A stretch of 64,000 nt of DNA from Rotaria macrura (GCA_900239685.1 OENT01000492.1:41094-105093); one strand, 5' to 3'. Positions 52,901-64,000 are shown, numbered from the stretch's first letter. Translations and numbers: made by a program. Notes: a model not told the origin generated them from the letters alone.

Positions 52901-55833
52901 GGACAGCGGCAAAGTATGCGATACACAACTATGTGTAAATTCAAATGATTATTCATTTTAATAATTCAAATAAGATAATTGAATTTTAGAAAGAAAATAC
53001 ATAAAACAAATAAATTTACATAGACGTATAAACGTCCGGTTTTTGAAACCGGTTAATATTCCTTTTATATTTGCAACTTCTAAACAACTCTCGAATCTAC
53101 TCGTGTCTTTTGCTCGAAAAAAAAGAAAAATCTAGACAATGGTAATCATGATTTCCAGATGCAACTAAAATTTTTCCATGATGATTATGCTGACGTGGGT
53201 GTTTTACAAAATTCGATTTTGTTGTTATTTTAAAGTAGAACTAGAACTTCAAAACTGATGTGTACAGGTGTTTGTCGAATCTAAAATGACTTGTTTCTTT
53301 ACTTTTTACGTATTCAATACTGAAACTATCAAATATTCATAATGACTGGTGACATGCAGTTAAAGAATTATAGGCTAGTTTCCGCAGAGAAACACCGGAA
53401 ATCGACTGAGCATGGAAGTAGTAGTACTGCTGGAAAAATTTTGGACGTTTTCCAATGGATTTCGGCTATTTTCCCTTCTTTTCAGAAGGCAGCGGTCGGA
53501 AATCATTGGAAGAACTCTGTGAGTCGGACACGTGCCTTTCCAGTATGCTTCCTATCGATTTTAGCGAAATTGAATCATATCCGGTGACAAGTATTTTGGA
53601 TCTGAGTAGTGGAAAGAAGAAATTATTATTTTTACAAGTTTGTCCGTCAGCAACATATCTCAATCAAACGATTTAATTAATTCAAGTGAGATGCTCTTGT
53701 GATGAGTAAAATTTTCACGATTGCCAGCTGAAATATTTCTGTCTGTGACTATTTCTTTCCAACGTTGATGTAAAAAATTCGATCCTATCAATAAGATCCA
53801 GAATGATAGTTATACATTCACATATTTTCGTGCTTATGTTCCCGCATACGCCGTTTAAGTTCAGACATGACACGTGGACAGTCGATAAATCGTTGTAATC
53901 TTGGTCGCCGTAACCCGACATCATATAATACAGTCGTCATTATGAATTCTCTTTCTTTTCCTTTCTTTTCTTTTCGAGCTATATTTGTAGGTGATGATTG
54001 GGGAAAAGAAAATACGACAAACAATAACTTGACTATGTCCCCCAGCTGGGATAGATGAACATGCATGTATGTACATGTATATGCGTCAGGTCGAGAAAGG
54101 AATGAGAGATATTAATCAAAGATTGATAGAAATGGAAGGTTATGGGGGATGTTGCACGACTAAAATACATGTATGCGTATTCTACATCCGTCTAATAGTG
54201 GTACAAACATAAAAATTTTATTTTCTCTTCAGCTCTAAATATTCCGATAAGTAAGACGGTGCGTCAATTTATACTCCATTAGCAGTATGGTTCACAGAAA
54301 TATTCATGTCATATTTTGAAGAAGGATATATACCTGCTTTGCCACACAACAAGCGGAAAATGTTATTAATATGGCATCATCATCTAGATAATATGTTCAA
54401 CATCAATTGAACGATATAAAGATAAAAATGAAAATTATTAAATAAATTTCACCCATCTATTAAGTTTGGATTCGAAACCGATATACATAGCATAATACCA
54501 TTTCGTGATTATTTGAAATACAACACCATAATGGTTTTCATATAATGATTTGTTCGAAGGCAACAGCTTTTTAACTAATGTTTAAATGGAGCAGTCGAGC
54601 TCCCCAAGTGTACAAAACAGCATGTATAGCCACATTACTTAATTAATTAAAAGTTAAATAAGCGATTACATTTTATTCCATTGATGATAAAATTCGATGG
54701 TCATCTGGATAAATTTGTTGAATAAATTATACACATCGGAAAAACAAAAGCATAATTAAGTAAAAATCAATAAGAAGTAAAAGATATGCATGTTTTTATT
54801 TGGTATGCACATTGGATCTGAATGATTATATGCAGTTATGAAGAGAATCAAATCAATTGTAAGAAACACTGATCCAACATCCAATGTTGAGTTATCAACA
54901 AAAAAACTAATTCAATGTGATGATTCTTCCAGACGAAAGACTGTCTTGATATATCTAAGGCATTCGACTGAGTAAATTAGCTATCTAGTCTCAATGACAG
55001 CATATAAAACAAATAGTAAAGGGAAAATAAGACTTCACTTTCATCGACAACATTTTAACAGAAAAATGATGCGATAAAAGTCTTAATAGACGATGAAAAA
55101 TCATTATCTTTAACTCAATTCATCAGTAAGCTAATATACCAGGACAACACAAGTAATACGAGTCGTATTCCGAATAATACGCTAAGTTGTCAGTTACTCT
55201 GAAGTAGCAAAATATCCAACAAACGAAATCAACAGAATCCACAATCACACTGCGGATTCAAAGTTATCTAACTTACTATAAACCTGATTGAAGTGTAGGG
55301 AAGCTGGTGAAGAACACTTATACTGATCAATGATGAATTCGATAGATGTAAAAAATTCTAAGTCGTGATCGAACCTCATATTTCTTATACTAATCAAAAC
55401 ATTAATTGAAATTTGTTCTGGAAAACTTGCAATAAATGGTACTGACACTTCTCTGCTACTTTATGCATCTCCTGAAAAAAATACAGTGGAGCAGGTATCA
55501 ACTCACGACAAATCCTTCATAGGAACGAATGGCGAGTGCTTCCTATGACTAATCATCGCACCTTGCAGTTCGTTTCTTATAGTCTCTAAATACAATCAAA
55601 AATATTTTACATGAGAAATTTTCAATGCTGCAAACGACATCATCAGCCAGCCTGCTATAATTTCTTCTTTATAAACTATTTCATCAATTATTAATTGTAG
55701 TTTTCAACTATCTCGCTTCATATTATATTTCTAATAGCACACTGCACTTAATAGCTTAGAACATGAAGTTCACAACTATTTCATGTGTATTTATGATTGT
55801 CCAATGGTGTATAAAATTGTCTTCTCAGTGGAT
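49965..55833. other. Gene-poor stretch right of the PH gene
   Basis: About 5.9 kb of AT-rich sequence with only short, scattered open frames lacking convincing splice partners or recognisable domains. The region 53340-53660 is rich in short GGAA/TTCC words. A 40-codon minus-strand frame at 53815-53937 follows a weak acceptor and is mentioned only as a curiosity. Confidence 0.5.
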
Positions 55834-56168
55834 CCCAGGTCGACGATTACGGACTTCGTATACCGCTGTAAGCGACCGTATACACTCCACACACGATCGT
55901 ATACGGTCGTATTATAGCGTTTTATATGGTCCAGTATTACGGTCGTATATTTCCGTGTGGTATACGGACAAATACGATCGTATACGGTGGAAAATGGAAA
56001 CCGTTTACGGATTTTGTATACGAGGACCATAAACGATCGTTTTACTCTCCGTATATCGCCGTATTCCCCCGTATACGACACGGAGATATACGATCGTAAT
56101 ACTGGACCATGTATTTTACCGTATTTCTCCGTATACTGTCGTTTACGACCGTGCTTGTTCGAGCTGGG
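55834..56168. mobile_element. 335-bp fold-back element built from CGTATACG words
   Basis: The ends are inverted: left CCCAGGTCGAC, right (other strand) CCCAGCTCGAA. A long inner inverted pair lies at 55924-55956 and 56079-56111; both arms contain GGTCCAGTATTACG and agree at about 30 of 32 positions. Between and around them the palindrome CGTATACG and variants such as ACGATCGT are repeated many times in both orientations. AT flanks both ends and may be a 2-bp duplication. There is no coding capacity. Confidence 0.75.
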
Positions 56169-56373
56169 ATGTATCACATTGTTCTATTCTTAGCAGATAA
56201 AATCGTTGTCTAAGAAATATTTCCCATCATATTGTATGAATGTGAGGACAACTTCGTTATATACATATATCCCATGTAATAGAATTTACAGTCAAAAGTA
56301 AGGCATACTTGAGCATGCAAGATATAAAATTTCAATTCTTTTTGAATTCTCAGCATGACAGCCCATGTAAAAC

Positions 56374-57640
56374 TCAAACGCACACCGGACGCGTTTAAAC
56401 GCGCTTTGACCGCGTGTATACGCGGCTACCCTAGTCGAACATCTTGTAAGCAAGATCTTGAAATCTTGGGACGGGTAAGCAAGATCTTATCAAGATCTTG
56501 AAAAGATAATTTGTATCTATATATCTTGGTTGTATCAAATATATCTGTACCTAAGATCTTGGCAAGGTCATGTACAAGATATCGATTACTATTATCTTCT
56601 CACAAGATCTTGAGTAAAACATACAGCGACATCATTCGTATATTTAGATGCTGACTAGTAGCCATTCACCGTTCTGTTATGCTTACGCACTTGTATATAA
56701 ACAACATGATTGACCGTAGGAAACATACATTATCAAAATATTTTTTTCAATACTATTTCTCGATTGTTAATTATTCGAGAACATGCTGATCTCGATCGAT
56801 GATTGGGAGAGGATTGTCCTGAAGTGGTCTCACAGAGATTCAGCCAACGCAAAGCTAGTCAAGTTCCAAGATCTGACTTGCTTGCATTGTTTGGGAGAAT
56901 AAAAAAATTTTTAAAAAATCTTAATACGTTTTTACCGAAAAAATTAAAAATGCGCTGCACGATAGGTTCGAACCACGTTTTCAGAATGCTCCGTACATGG
57001 TGTCGCAGATCACGACACATGCAACACGTTTTATCTTAGTTCGTATCCAAGATATTATAGATTCGTACCTAAGATCTTACACATCTGTACCCAAGATCTT
57101 ATATATCTGTAACCAAGATCTTACACAGCTGTACAAAAGATCTGTAATAAGATCTTGGTACAAAATAATCGTATTATCTTGTACCTAAATTTTCAAGATC
57201 TGTTCACTTATCTGTGCCCAAGATCTTGGCCAAGATCTTGCTTACAAGATTTTCGACTAGGGTACGGTAACAAATGTAAATAAAACGCGTTCAGGCGCGT
57301 TTCACAGACGCATCTGAACGCGTTCAAATCAAAGATCACATCTAGATTAGACACGCGTTTCGTAATTGTAAAACTAAGAACGCAGTCGAACGCGTCTACA
57401 GTAATCACCACATTCAGCCGCGTTTAATGGACGCGTCTGGGTGCGTTCAAATTAATGACCGCATCTAAACGCATCTAGAATAGAAATCCGTTTCACTATT
57501 GTTAAAGTAAAAACGCACTTCAACTTATCACCGCGTTCAGACGCCTTGCATAAACGCATCTGAATACATTCGTATATGAACGGGTTTTATCTTTGGATAA
57601 GTATGGATTCGTTCAAATGAGCAAACGCATCTGAACGTAT
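56374..57640. repeat. ACGCGT array with 123-bp period, split by an inserted element
   Basis: The short left part (56374-56426) and longer right part (57265-57640) share words such as AACGCGTT, GACGCATCTGAACGCG and CGCGTTTA. In the right part the marker TTCAG recurs at 57290, 57413 and 57536 with a spacing of exactly 123 bp, so it is a tandem array of about 2.5 units. CG-containing words are conspicuous in an otherwise AT-rich region. The left and right parts are separated by the 834-bp element at 56429-57262. Confidence 0.75.
56429..57262. mobile_element. 834-bp TIR element of AAGATCTTG words with TA duplication
   Basis: The terminal inverted repeats are 32 bp with one mismatch: both ends read CCCTAGTCGAA, then one variable base, then ATCTTGTAAGCAAGATCTTG. 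TA is present directly outside both ends (56427-56428 and 57263-57264), as after insertion into a TA target. Subterminal zones are filled with the palindrome AAGATCTT and a unit CTGTACCCAAGATCTTA with a spacing of about 23 bp (57060-57170). The central open frame (56803-57039) is short and unlike a transposase, so the element is non-autonomous. TA duplication is typical of Tc1/mariner and related superfamilies. Confidence 0.85.
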
Positions 57641-58457
57641 CCTATATTAGAACACATTTCATTTTTCGAGTAAATATAGATAGGTTATGCCGCACTTCGC
57701 AACGCATTTTCTGGTCAAATAGAAATTTCCAAAAGTTTGACATAATATCACATCAAGTTAGTGTGTTGTCCCAATAGTTTCAAATAGCATCCGTGTCATG
57801 AATTAGTCTAATTTATTAGCCAACAATAAGATTGATAAATGGATTTTAACTTTCATTACGATATGTCTATGTTAAATAGAGTTTTCCTTTGCATACAAGG
57901 TGAAAATTAATAAAAACAATTTCTCACTTGAAAAGAAGGAAAATAAAAAGTTGTATTGAGCAGAAATCTAACTCAAATGAAAAAGAAAGAAAATCTATTT
58001 TATCATTAAAAGGCTAAGATTTAAATACAAGTCCATCCCGATTAATTAGTTGTAATTACGATGACCAGATTAGATTATACTTGCTATTTACCTTTGATCT
58101 TAAAAAGAGATTGTTCGTTTTGTTGAATTTCATTTTGTTTATTTTAAAAAATAAAATAATTTTATTTACACTAAAACGGATCTTTTATTGAGCTATACTT
58201 CCAAATTTTTTTTTGTCTTCTTTTCTATAGCTGCATATAAATAATTTGATAAGCGATCGTTACATATCTTTTTCTTTCGATACGAATTTTGTAAACTCAA
58301 GTGATTCTGCAATTTGCGTTATCAAAACAGATATCTATTCAACCTATTTATAAGCTAATGTGGTTCATTGGCTTGGGTATGTAGATTTATAATCAAACGT
58401 CTTATGTTCTAGGCTCGTTCACCGCGCAATCTTAAGGTTTGTTTAAAAATATAAAAC

Positions 58458-58531
58458 TTGTTCTGTGCCTCTCAGAATGGCTTGTCAGCTTGTGAATTTG
58501 ATGATGACGCAGTTCGAATCTGCGAGAACAA
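58458..58531 (+). tRNA. tRNA-like fold with GTG anticodon, probably a pseudogene
   Basis: The 74 nt fit a tRNA frame. The acceptor stem TTGTTCT/AGAACAA is 7 perfect pairs. The T arm is CGCAG-TTCGAAT-CTGCG, with 5 perfect pairs and a 7-nt loop. The anticodon loop TTGTGAA has T33 and anticodon GTG (His). The D arm is weak (GCC/GGC, loop without GG) and the anticodon stem TCAGC/TTTGA has one wobble and one mismatch. The extra G at position -1 expected for tRNA-His is absent. A decayed tRNA, organelle-derived copy or tRNA-like head of a SINE are all possible. It lies about 20 bp before an ACGCGT array. Confidence 0.42.
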
Positions 58532-58552
58532 AATGATTTCTTTTGCCCAAAA

Positions 58553-58710
58553 AAGAGACAAACGCGTTCAAACGCGTTTTATTTTTTTGACGCATCTACA
58601 CACGTCCAAACATATGATGAAACATCTGACGCACACAGACGCGTTTATTTTTCCGAACGCGTCTGCTGCCGCGTTTCGAACGCATCTAAAACGCGTTTAT
58701 ACTCAATATT
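58553..58710. repeat. Second, shorter ACGCGT array
   Basis: Words AAACGCGTTCAAACGCGTTT, GACGCATCT, GACGCGTTTATTTTTCCGAA and GAACGCATCTAAAACGCGTT are the same as in the array at 56374-57640. The copy is unsplit and about 160 bp long. It begins shortly after the tRNA-like fold. Confidence 0.75.
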
Positions 58711-59937
58711 TTTTCACATGGGAGGTACAATCATATGAGCTATTATGACAACTTAACCTCTATAGATAAACAGATTACGATAAAAAATAGGTTTCGTAAA
58801 TGAATAGTATTGTTTTTTTCTGACAGAGTCAAAGATGTAAGCATACCCAGCTCTCAAATAATTTATCGAAACTGTGTCGAGATTTACAGATATAAAAGTT
58901 TATGGTTGCTTTTACAGCAAGCATAAGATTGTTACAAAATTTGTTACTTTTTTGTTTTTAAAACTATTAGCAATGGATCATCTCTTATATTCTACTATAT
59001 TACTAAAGCACATTTCAATAATGATACATCTGACGGAAAATATACACAGTTACTGTTTCTGTAGAGTTATTTTATGAGACATACAATACTAGAGGCTCCT
59101 CTAAAATATTTTTCAGCGTATTTCCTTCAGCCATCCCACGCATCTGTAAAAATAAGTCAATAAAGTAAAGTGTATCAGTTGCAGCCTCAGTTAATCAAAG
59201 TCCATGCAATCAATACTCCTGACTATACCTCAACAATAACTGTCAAGCACGACCATACAATACCGTTTGCAGAAACCTGACTAATCTAAGCAATTAAGCA
59301 CCCATCTTCAATTTGCTTCCACTCATCTACTAATAAAATCTTTATTCATGTATAAAAAGAACAGTAAACATTCTCATCTCATCGTAAAATACTCGGATAA
59401 ACAGAAATAAAATTATACACTCACCATAATTTAGTTTCATATTTCAATAGATATATAGACTTAGAGACGCATTCCATCATTCATTATAATTATAGATACT
59501 TACATATACACGGATCTGCCTTGTAAATATATTGAATTCAACTAAATATGGAGAACGATTATTATCGGGTGAAATATATCTCGTGTGTTGATATATATTA
59601 TGATTGATTTCTTTGTACGACACGTTTTCTTACTGATAGAATATAAGAATCACTACAGCATAATTATTCACAATATTTGAAACGTATGACATGTTTCATT
59701 ATTTAAAAAAGTAACACTCATTCATATCTAGTTATCGTTGTTTTTTTTTCGTCATTGACAACAGATATGATTCATCCATCGAAATAAAGTGATTCATGAT
59801 GCCAATAAGGCATTTGATCTTATTTTTGTGTATTACATTCTATGAAGTTTAAAAACTGAAATTACATAGTCGCATAAAATTGACTTGTGTACAGCAATCA
59901 AAGAAAGAATTTTTCGCAAGTATTATTCCAAAGAACA
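58711..59937. other. Unassigned AT-rich sequence
   Basis: No gene, inverted-repeat element or array is visible. The plus-strand frame at 58874-59077 lacks splice signals and recognisable features. Confidence 0.5.
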
Positions 59938-60490
59938 ATGTATACTGAATTAGAATATTTAAAAAAGGTCGAGAAACTCCTTCAATATGAACAAACTGAT
60001 ATAGCTCAAATGAAAATGGAAGTTGAGCAAAAGGCCAAAGAAATTATTCATGATTATGGTGCTGCTCTTACGACCGAAATATTGTCATTTACTCGGTGGC
60101 TCTCTAAATTTCCTCGTCTTACAATAAAAAACATCGCTCCGTACTCACAGTATTAATACTGCAATATTCACTATACCACCTGATATCAGCAGTGGAGACT
60201 TGTGCACATGGATTGTCGACTGGCAACCATTCGATCTTGTTACACCAACAAATACTTATGTTTGGAAACCTATTACTAGTGTTATTGGCAACGAGTGTTT
60301 TTTGACTACGCTAAATTTTACTATTACGTGCAACATCAATTATCGTCAACAACGATGGAAATATCAGAAACTCCGCACAGAAACACAAGCCGATTTGTTG
60401 CCCTATCGAGATTTTGCCGAACGCTTATCGAAATGCAGCGCAGATTTTGAACAATTTTGTCATGAAAATACTAGCTTCAAGGTTGATTAA
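59938..60490 (+). CDS. Possible small two-exon gene, product unknown
   Basis: Exons 59938-60095 and 60151-60490 join in frame across a 55-bp intron (GTGGCT...CTCACAG) to give 165 aa. The first exon is helical and charged (YLKKVEKLLQYEQTDIAQMK), probably a coiled coil. The second has a mixed part with the motif CTWIVDWQPFDLVTP and a charged C-terminal helix (RWKYQKLRTETQAD) ending in FKVD. Codon use and the in-phase short intron look genuine. I do not recognise the family. An additional upstream exon is possible, since an AAG acceptor-like site lies just 5'. Confidence 0.45.
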
Positions 60491-63400
60491 ATAGGTTTTA
60501 TCTGTATTTCTATCAGATCAATGCAAAAACCAGAAAATTTTGAATTAAGTTTGAAAGAGATTAAGTAAACGTTTACTTTCTCGTAAAACAATCCGTAGTA
60601 CAACTAAGTCAAACTGTATTTTTTTGGAATGACACTATCATCTTCTACAACAACAAATAACTAATTCCTCATAACGGATAGTTAAGTATTATCTTCAGTG
60701 GACACATTTTTTCTTAACAGAGCAGTCTGACACGATGGAATCGAGCCAGAACACGCGTGTAGATCATTGTGGGCACTTTGCCATGTTTTTCCTGTAATAT
60801 GGGTTAAATGTAACCTTGTGATAAGTCGTACTAATCTCTGGAACTCTATAAAAATCAGGAAAAGCTTCATGTTTACTACAATCGTCCTCTTTTGAAATAT
60901 GAGTCGCTACGAATATGAAAGTATGCGGGCAGCGAATCCATCTTATCTCTGTGATTTTCATGGTTTCTTAAAACAAAGATAAACTTTCAACAAAGGCAAA
61001 ATTCTGTTTCTTTAGCGTACTGCAAGAGTGAAAACGACAGATTCTGTCTAACATCTGAACTATGGTGTTCTTCAAATTGAAGAAAAATTTATCATAGTTT
61101 TTGGCTTCTGATTTTTATTTTATCTAAAGTTTTACTCTGCCTGTGATATAACGAGTGAGTCAGATTCTATAGTCGACGTTAGGTAGGCATTTTTCTTAAA
61201 TTTTAGTTCTGATGCAAAACGATTGATTATTCTGAGCAGATTTCATTGATATGTTCATATTTAAATAAATATGTATCGAGTGCAACGCGAACACCATTTG
61301 CTCAGCACTTAACTGGAATAAAACATCATCTTTCTTTGCTGCATCATTTTTGATTTACTATTCAAATATCCTCTGAAAAATACTCCGTAATAAATTTGTT
61401 TTTTAGTCAGACAACAAAAGATCTAGACTAAGTTTTGCTAGCTTGAAACTCATCTAGAAAATATCCTTCATTATCTACTGTTTGATGCAGTTTCCAGCTG
61501 ATGGAAACATTTCATTATTCTTATCCCATTAGAATAGAATAGGATTCCGTGACACGCGGACGTATTTTTCATGCATTGTTCCGTCTACCTAAAGCAGGGT
61601 CATACGCAGTATTGAGTTAGGCTCGTAGATTCGTTCATGCATACAGAACGAAAATCTCGTTCTTTGACCTTTCATGAAACCTAGCTTCTAAAATTCTCAT
61701 ACTATCTATTAGACGCGTATTGTTCTCATGAACCTTTAAGTGAATAAAATTTCAAGGAGCAAGAATTTAGCCAATGACACCTTTTTTTTCTGTTTGCCAC
61801 TAGAAAAATAAGATTTCAAAGGTGGCGACTTTATTCAATAACAATTCGTCTTTTCGATGTGGTGTTTAATAGGATTGATTGATATTGGTAGTGATGACAT
61901 CAAATGTGTACATGGATTCTGGTTCTATCAGTGATCTGAAGAGGTAATTTGTGTGGATGTAGTTTTTGTTTTCTTACTTTTGATAGCTCATGATGTTTTC
62001 CCCGTTATCCGTGTTGTTCTCTAAGATGAAAGTTTGTAAATGATCAGTTTTTTTATTTAATTTTTCTCACTCACAATATTCATGCTTTTCGATCGGCTAG
62101 TGTTTCAGTGTGGTGATAGACTTAATTTGGCGCTAGTTCTTTCCCACTTTCGGGCTTCAGTGTAGTGACTTTCTCGTATGGATGATGAAACGTGATCCCG
62201 TGGACATCAATGATGTTATGTGTGGTTTATTTCAATCCATCACCAATGAAAAACTAGAGAATTAAACCCACAGAAGTGTTTGAGATATCTAACTCCTCTT
62301 ATTCAAATATATAAGTTTATGAATTTTATAATGTATCGTTACAGAGAAACAGTAAAAAATGGACATAAATTGATCATGAAAATTACCAGAAAGTGTTTTA
62401 GCTAGAAGATCACGGCTAATATCAGTGGTGTCAATAACGTGTTTTCTTTTGAGCAGGTAATGGAAATCGCCTATGGGATTTCTTTGCAAGTTCATCCAAT
62501 CTCTTCAGTTCCTTCAACTAAAAAGTCGATGGTTTCACTTGAATTATTCCAAATTCAAAAGGACGCATTATTAGTAAATAATCAAGTCGTTTCAAACAGT
62601 GTGTTGTCATACTGTATACTGGAATCAACAAAAAAGCTTAACGCTTGATCGAGGTTTTCATTACTCTTTCAGTGATTTTTGCTGCTTTTGCATTAGTCTC
62701 GATGAGAAGCTATTTGACATCGATGAGAAATGTTTTTTCACTGTTGGGTATAGGAACGTTGTTGGTTTGCAGTTCAAATAATTAGTTCCAAGTCTAATTT
62801 TCAATAGGGGCATACCATTAATACGTATTTGTGAAAAATTCTTGTTATGGAATTGTAGATCTATACTGAAGATTCTTCATATACAAGTTGACGAAATATT
62901 CCATGTGTACCACTGGAGATTACGAGCTCGGTATCGACGTTTTCTATGAGTAAAACTAGCATTCCTGGTACAAGAGGTAAATAGCCTGAGAGATGGTCAG
63001 TTCCATTGTCATGTGGTTTAAGAATCGTTACACGTAATCGTGAATCTTCTATATTTTACCCAAGAATGTAATATTAAGCTTTACATACGATTGGCGCTAG
63101 CGCAATCTCTACGATTTACTTGTTTGCATTGGTTGACCATTTCTCAAACTCTTCAAAAAAATCCAGACATAGTAAGTCTTTATAAAAACTTCTCCGTACA
63201 TTGTGTATCAATGAGCAATTTCTGTAGAGTGACGTCTATTCAATAATAGAGATTATTGCAGGTACTCGTCAAAATAAAAATGAGGTTTTTACACTCAAAA
63301 AGAAACTCAGAATTCATATGCTTTTCTGTTTTCCCTATTGGATTGAGAGGAACTGATAAACTACATCGTATCATACCGACATCGTCGAGTATCACGTAAC

Positions 63401-63567
63401 TGATAGAGCGTCATTCATTTCCCAAATTTTCGTTGCCAGGTTAAAATGTTTGTGTGTGCTTTGTTTTTGAATTTTTGTGATTTTTGCCTAAAAATATATG
63501 CAGAGTGAATTCATCAATCTCTGCTACTCCTATGGACGTTGATGTCAGTTTACGGCCCATGTGTTTC
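60491..63567. other. Unassigned sequence, possibly old repeat material
   Basis: AT-rich, with no supported gene. The part 61780-62280 has a base composition and word style unlike the surroundings, but I could not find paired ends. Short frames at 62289-62781 and 63040-63246 have no recognisable content. Confidence 0.45.
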
Positions 63568-63750
63568 ATTACGATGGAACTGCGGCGCAGTTATGGCGTA
63601 ACTGCGATCGCACTGTGACCCATAATTACGGAAAATTGCGACGTAGTTATGCGTAATTACGATCCAAAAATCGCAGTTACGCGTAGTTACGGTTAAAAAT
63701 TCACAGTTACGCAAGAGTGCGTCGCAGCCAATTGCAGTTATGCGTCCCGG
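63568..63750. repeat. Array of GTAACTGCG / CGCAGTTACG words
   Basis: About 180 bp with many copies, in both orientations, of related words: CGCAGTTATG, GCGTAACTGCGATCGC, GCGTAATTACG, CGCAGTTACGCGTAGTTACG and TGCAGTTATGCGT. The array is partly self-complementary. Clear termini or a target duplication could not be identified. Confidence 0.7.
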
Positions 63751-63779
63751 TTGCGTTGCAATACATACGAGAGATCACT

Positions 63780-64000
63780 TAGATTAAGTTATCATTTTAT
63801 TTGTATTTTTATTGTGAGCGTAAAAACTTGTTCCGTACAAAAAATAAAAAACTTAAAATTATTAAATTAAAATTTTTACAAAAAGTTTTAAAAAAAAATT
63901 AATTTACAAAACTATAGCTTAAAAAAAAATTTTCAAAAATTAACGATAATAAATATCTAGAAAAATCAAAATATTAAAAGCTGAAAATTTTCAAAATTTA
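63780..64000. repeat. Low-complexity A/T tail at the window edge
   Basis: The final 220 bp are almost only A and T, with repeated AAAATTTT and AAAATT-type words, many self-complementary. The stretch continues beyond the window, so its nature cannot be decided. Confidence 0.7.

Noticed and set aside
53815-53937. 40-codon minus-strand frame starting MTTVLYDVGLRRPRLQ as a small gene
   Set aside because: Protein-like in appearance but too short, with no convincing splice partner and only a weak acceptor upstream.
56955-56990. GGTTCGAACC string as a tRNA B box
   Set aside because: The string is a bare palindrome; neighbouring bases do not form a T stem and no acceptor stem fits.
56803-57039. Open frame inside the AAGATCTTG element as a transposase remnant
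   Set aside because: Only 78 codons, no DDE-type or DNA-binding motif visible.
61780-62280. Possible LTR or 5' end of a retroelement on the minus strand
   Set aside because: No paired long repeat, primer-binding site or coding region could be identified.
1-64000. CRISPR arrays, bacterial operons or restriction systems
   Set aside because: The window is intron-rich eukaryotic DNA; the repeats lack regular spacers and no bacterial-type gene was found.

Overview
The window looks like nuclear DNA of a small-genome metazoan, most plausibly a bdelloid rotifer or similar invertebrate. The sequence is AT-rich, uses the standard code, and its genes are split into many short exons by mostly 45-70 bp GT-AG introns plus a few of 0.7-1.7 kb. 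Two genes are ciliary or microtubule genes (BBS2-like, DCDC1-like) and one is of the BCR/ABR type. The rotifer assignment is inference; the gene families are read from the conceptual translations. All exon models were spliced by hand, and six of the eight give a complete reading frame divisible by three.

Layout. Five genes lie head to tail on the minus strand, in order of transcription: BBS2 (36886-32149), a large DCDC1-like doublecortin/lectin protein (28333-14035, 36 exons, about 2,108 aa), an unrecognised protein with three Cys/His modules (13362-10375), PRMT3 (10235-6655), and a Ser/Gln/Asn-rich protein (5460 to beyond base 1). The BBS2 gene is divergent from two plus-strand genes: a BCR/ABR-type RhoGAP protein (38521-47294) and a PH-domain protein with Pro/Gln- and Gly-rich tails (48224-49964). 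The gap between the Cys/His gene and PRMT3 is only 139 bp. Both of these start codons, as modelled, sit directly after a 3' splice-site-like sequence, which suggests spliced-leader trans-splicing and perhaps one polycistronic unit.

The right part (about 50-64 kb) is gene-poor. It holds one possible small two-exon gene (59938-60490), a tRNA-like fold with a GTG anticodon (58458-58531), and several repeats. The most unusual material is a set of short non-autonomous elements and arrays, each built from many copies of a different self-complementary word. These are a 435-bp hAT-like MITE made of TTTAACTTTAAAGTTAAA words (39653-40087, 8-bp target duplication); a 335-bp fold-back of CGTATACG words (55834-56168); an 834-bp element of AAGATCTTG words with 32-bp inverted ends and TA duplication (56429-57262); the ACGCGT array it is inserted in (123-bp period); a second ACGCGT array (58553-58710); and a GTAACTGCG/CGCAGTTAC array (63568-63750).

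Assembly caution: an exact 266-bp duplication in gene 1 flanks a single N at 4768 and is probably a contig-overlap artefact.
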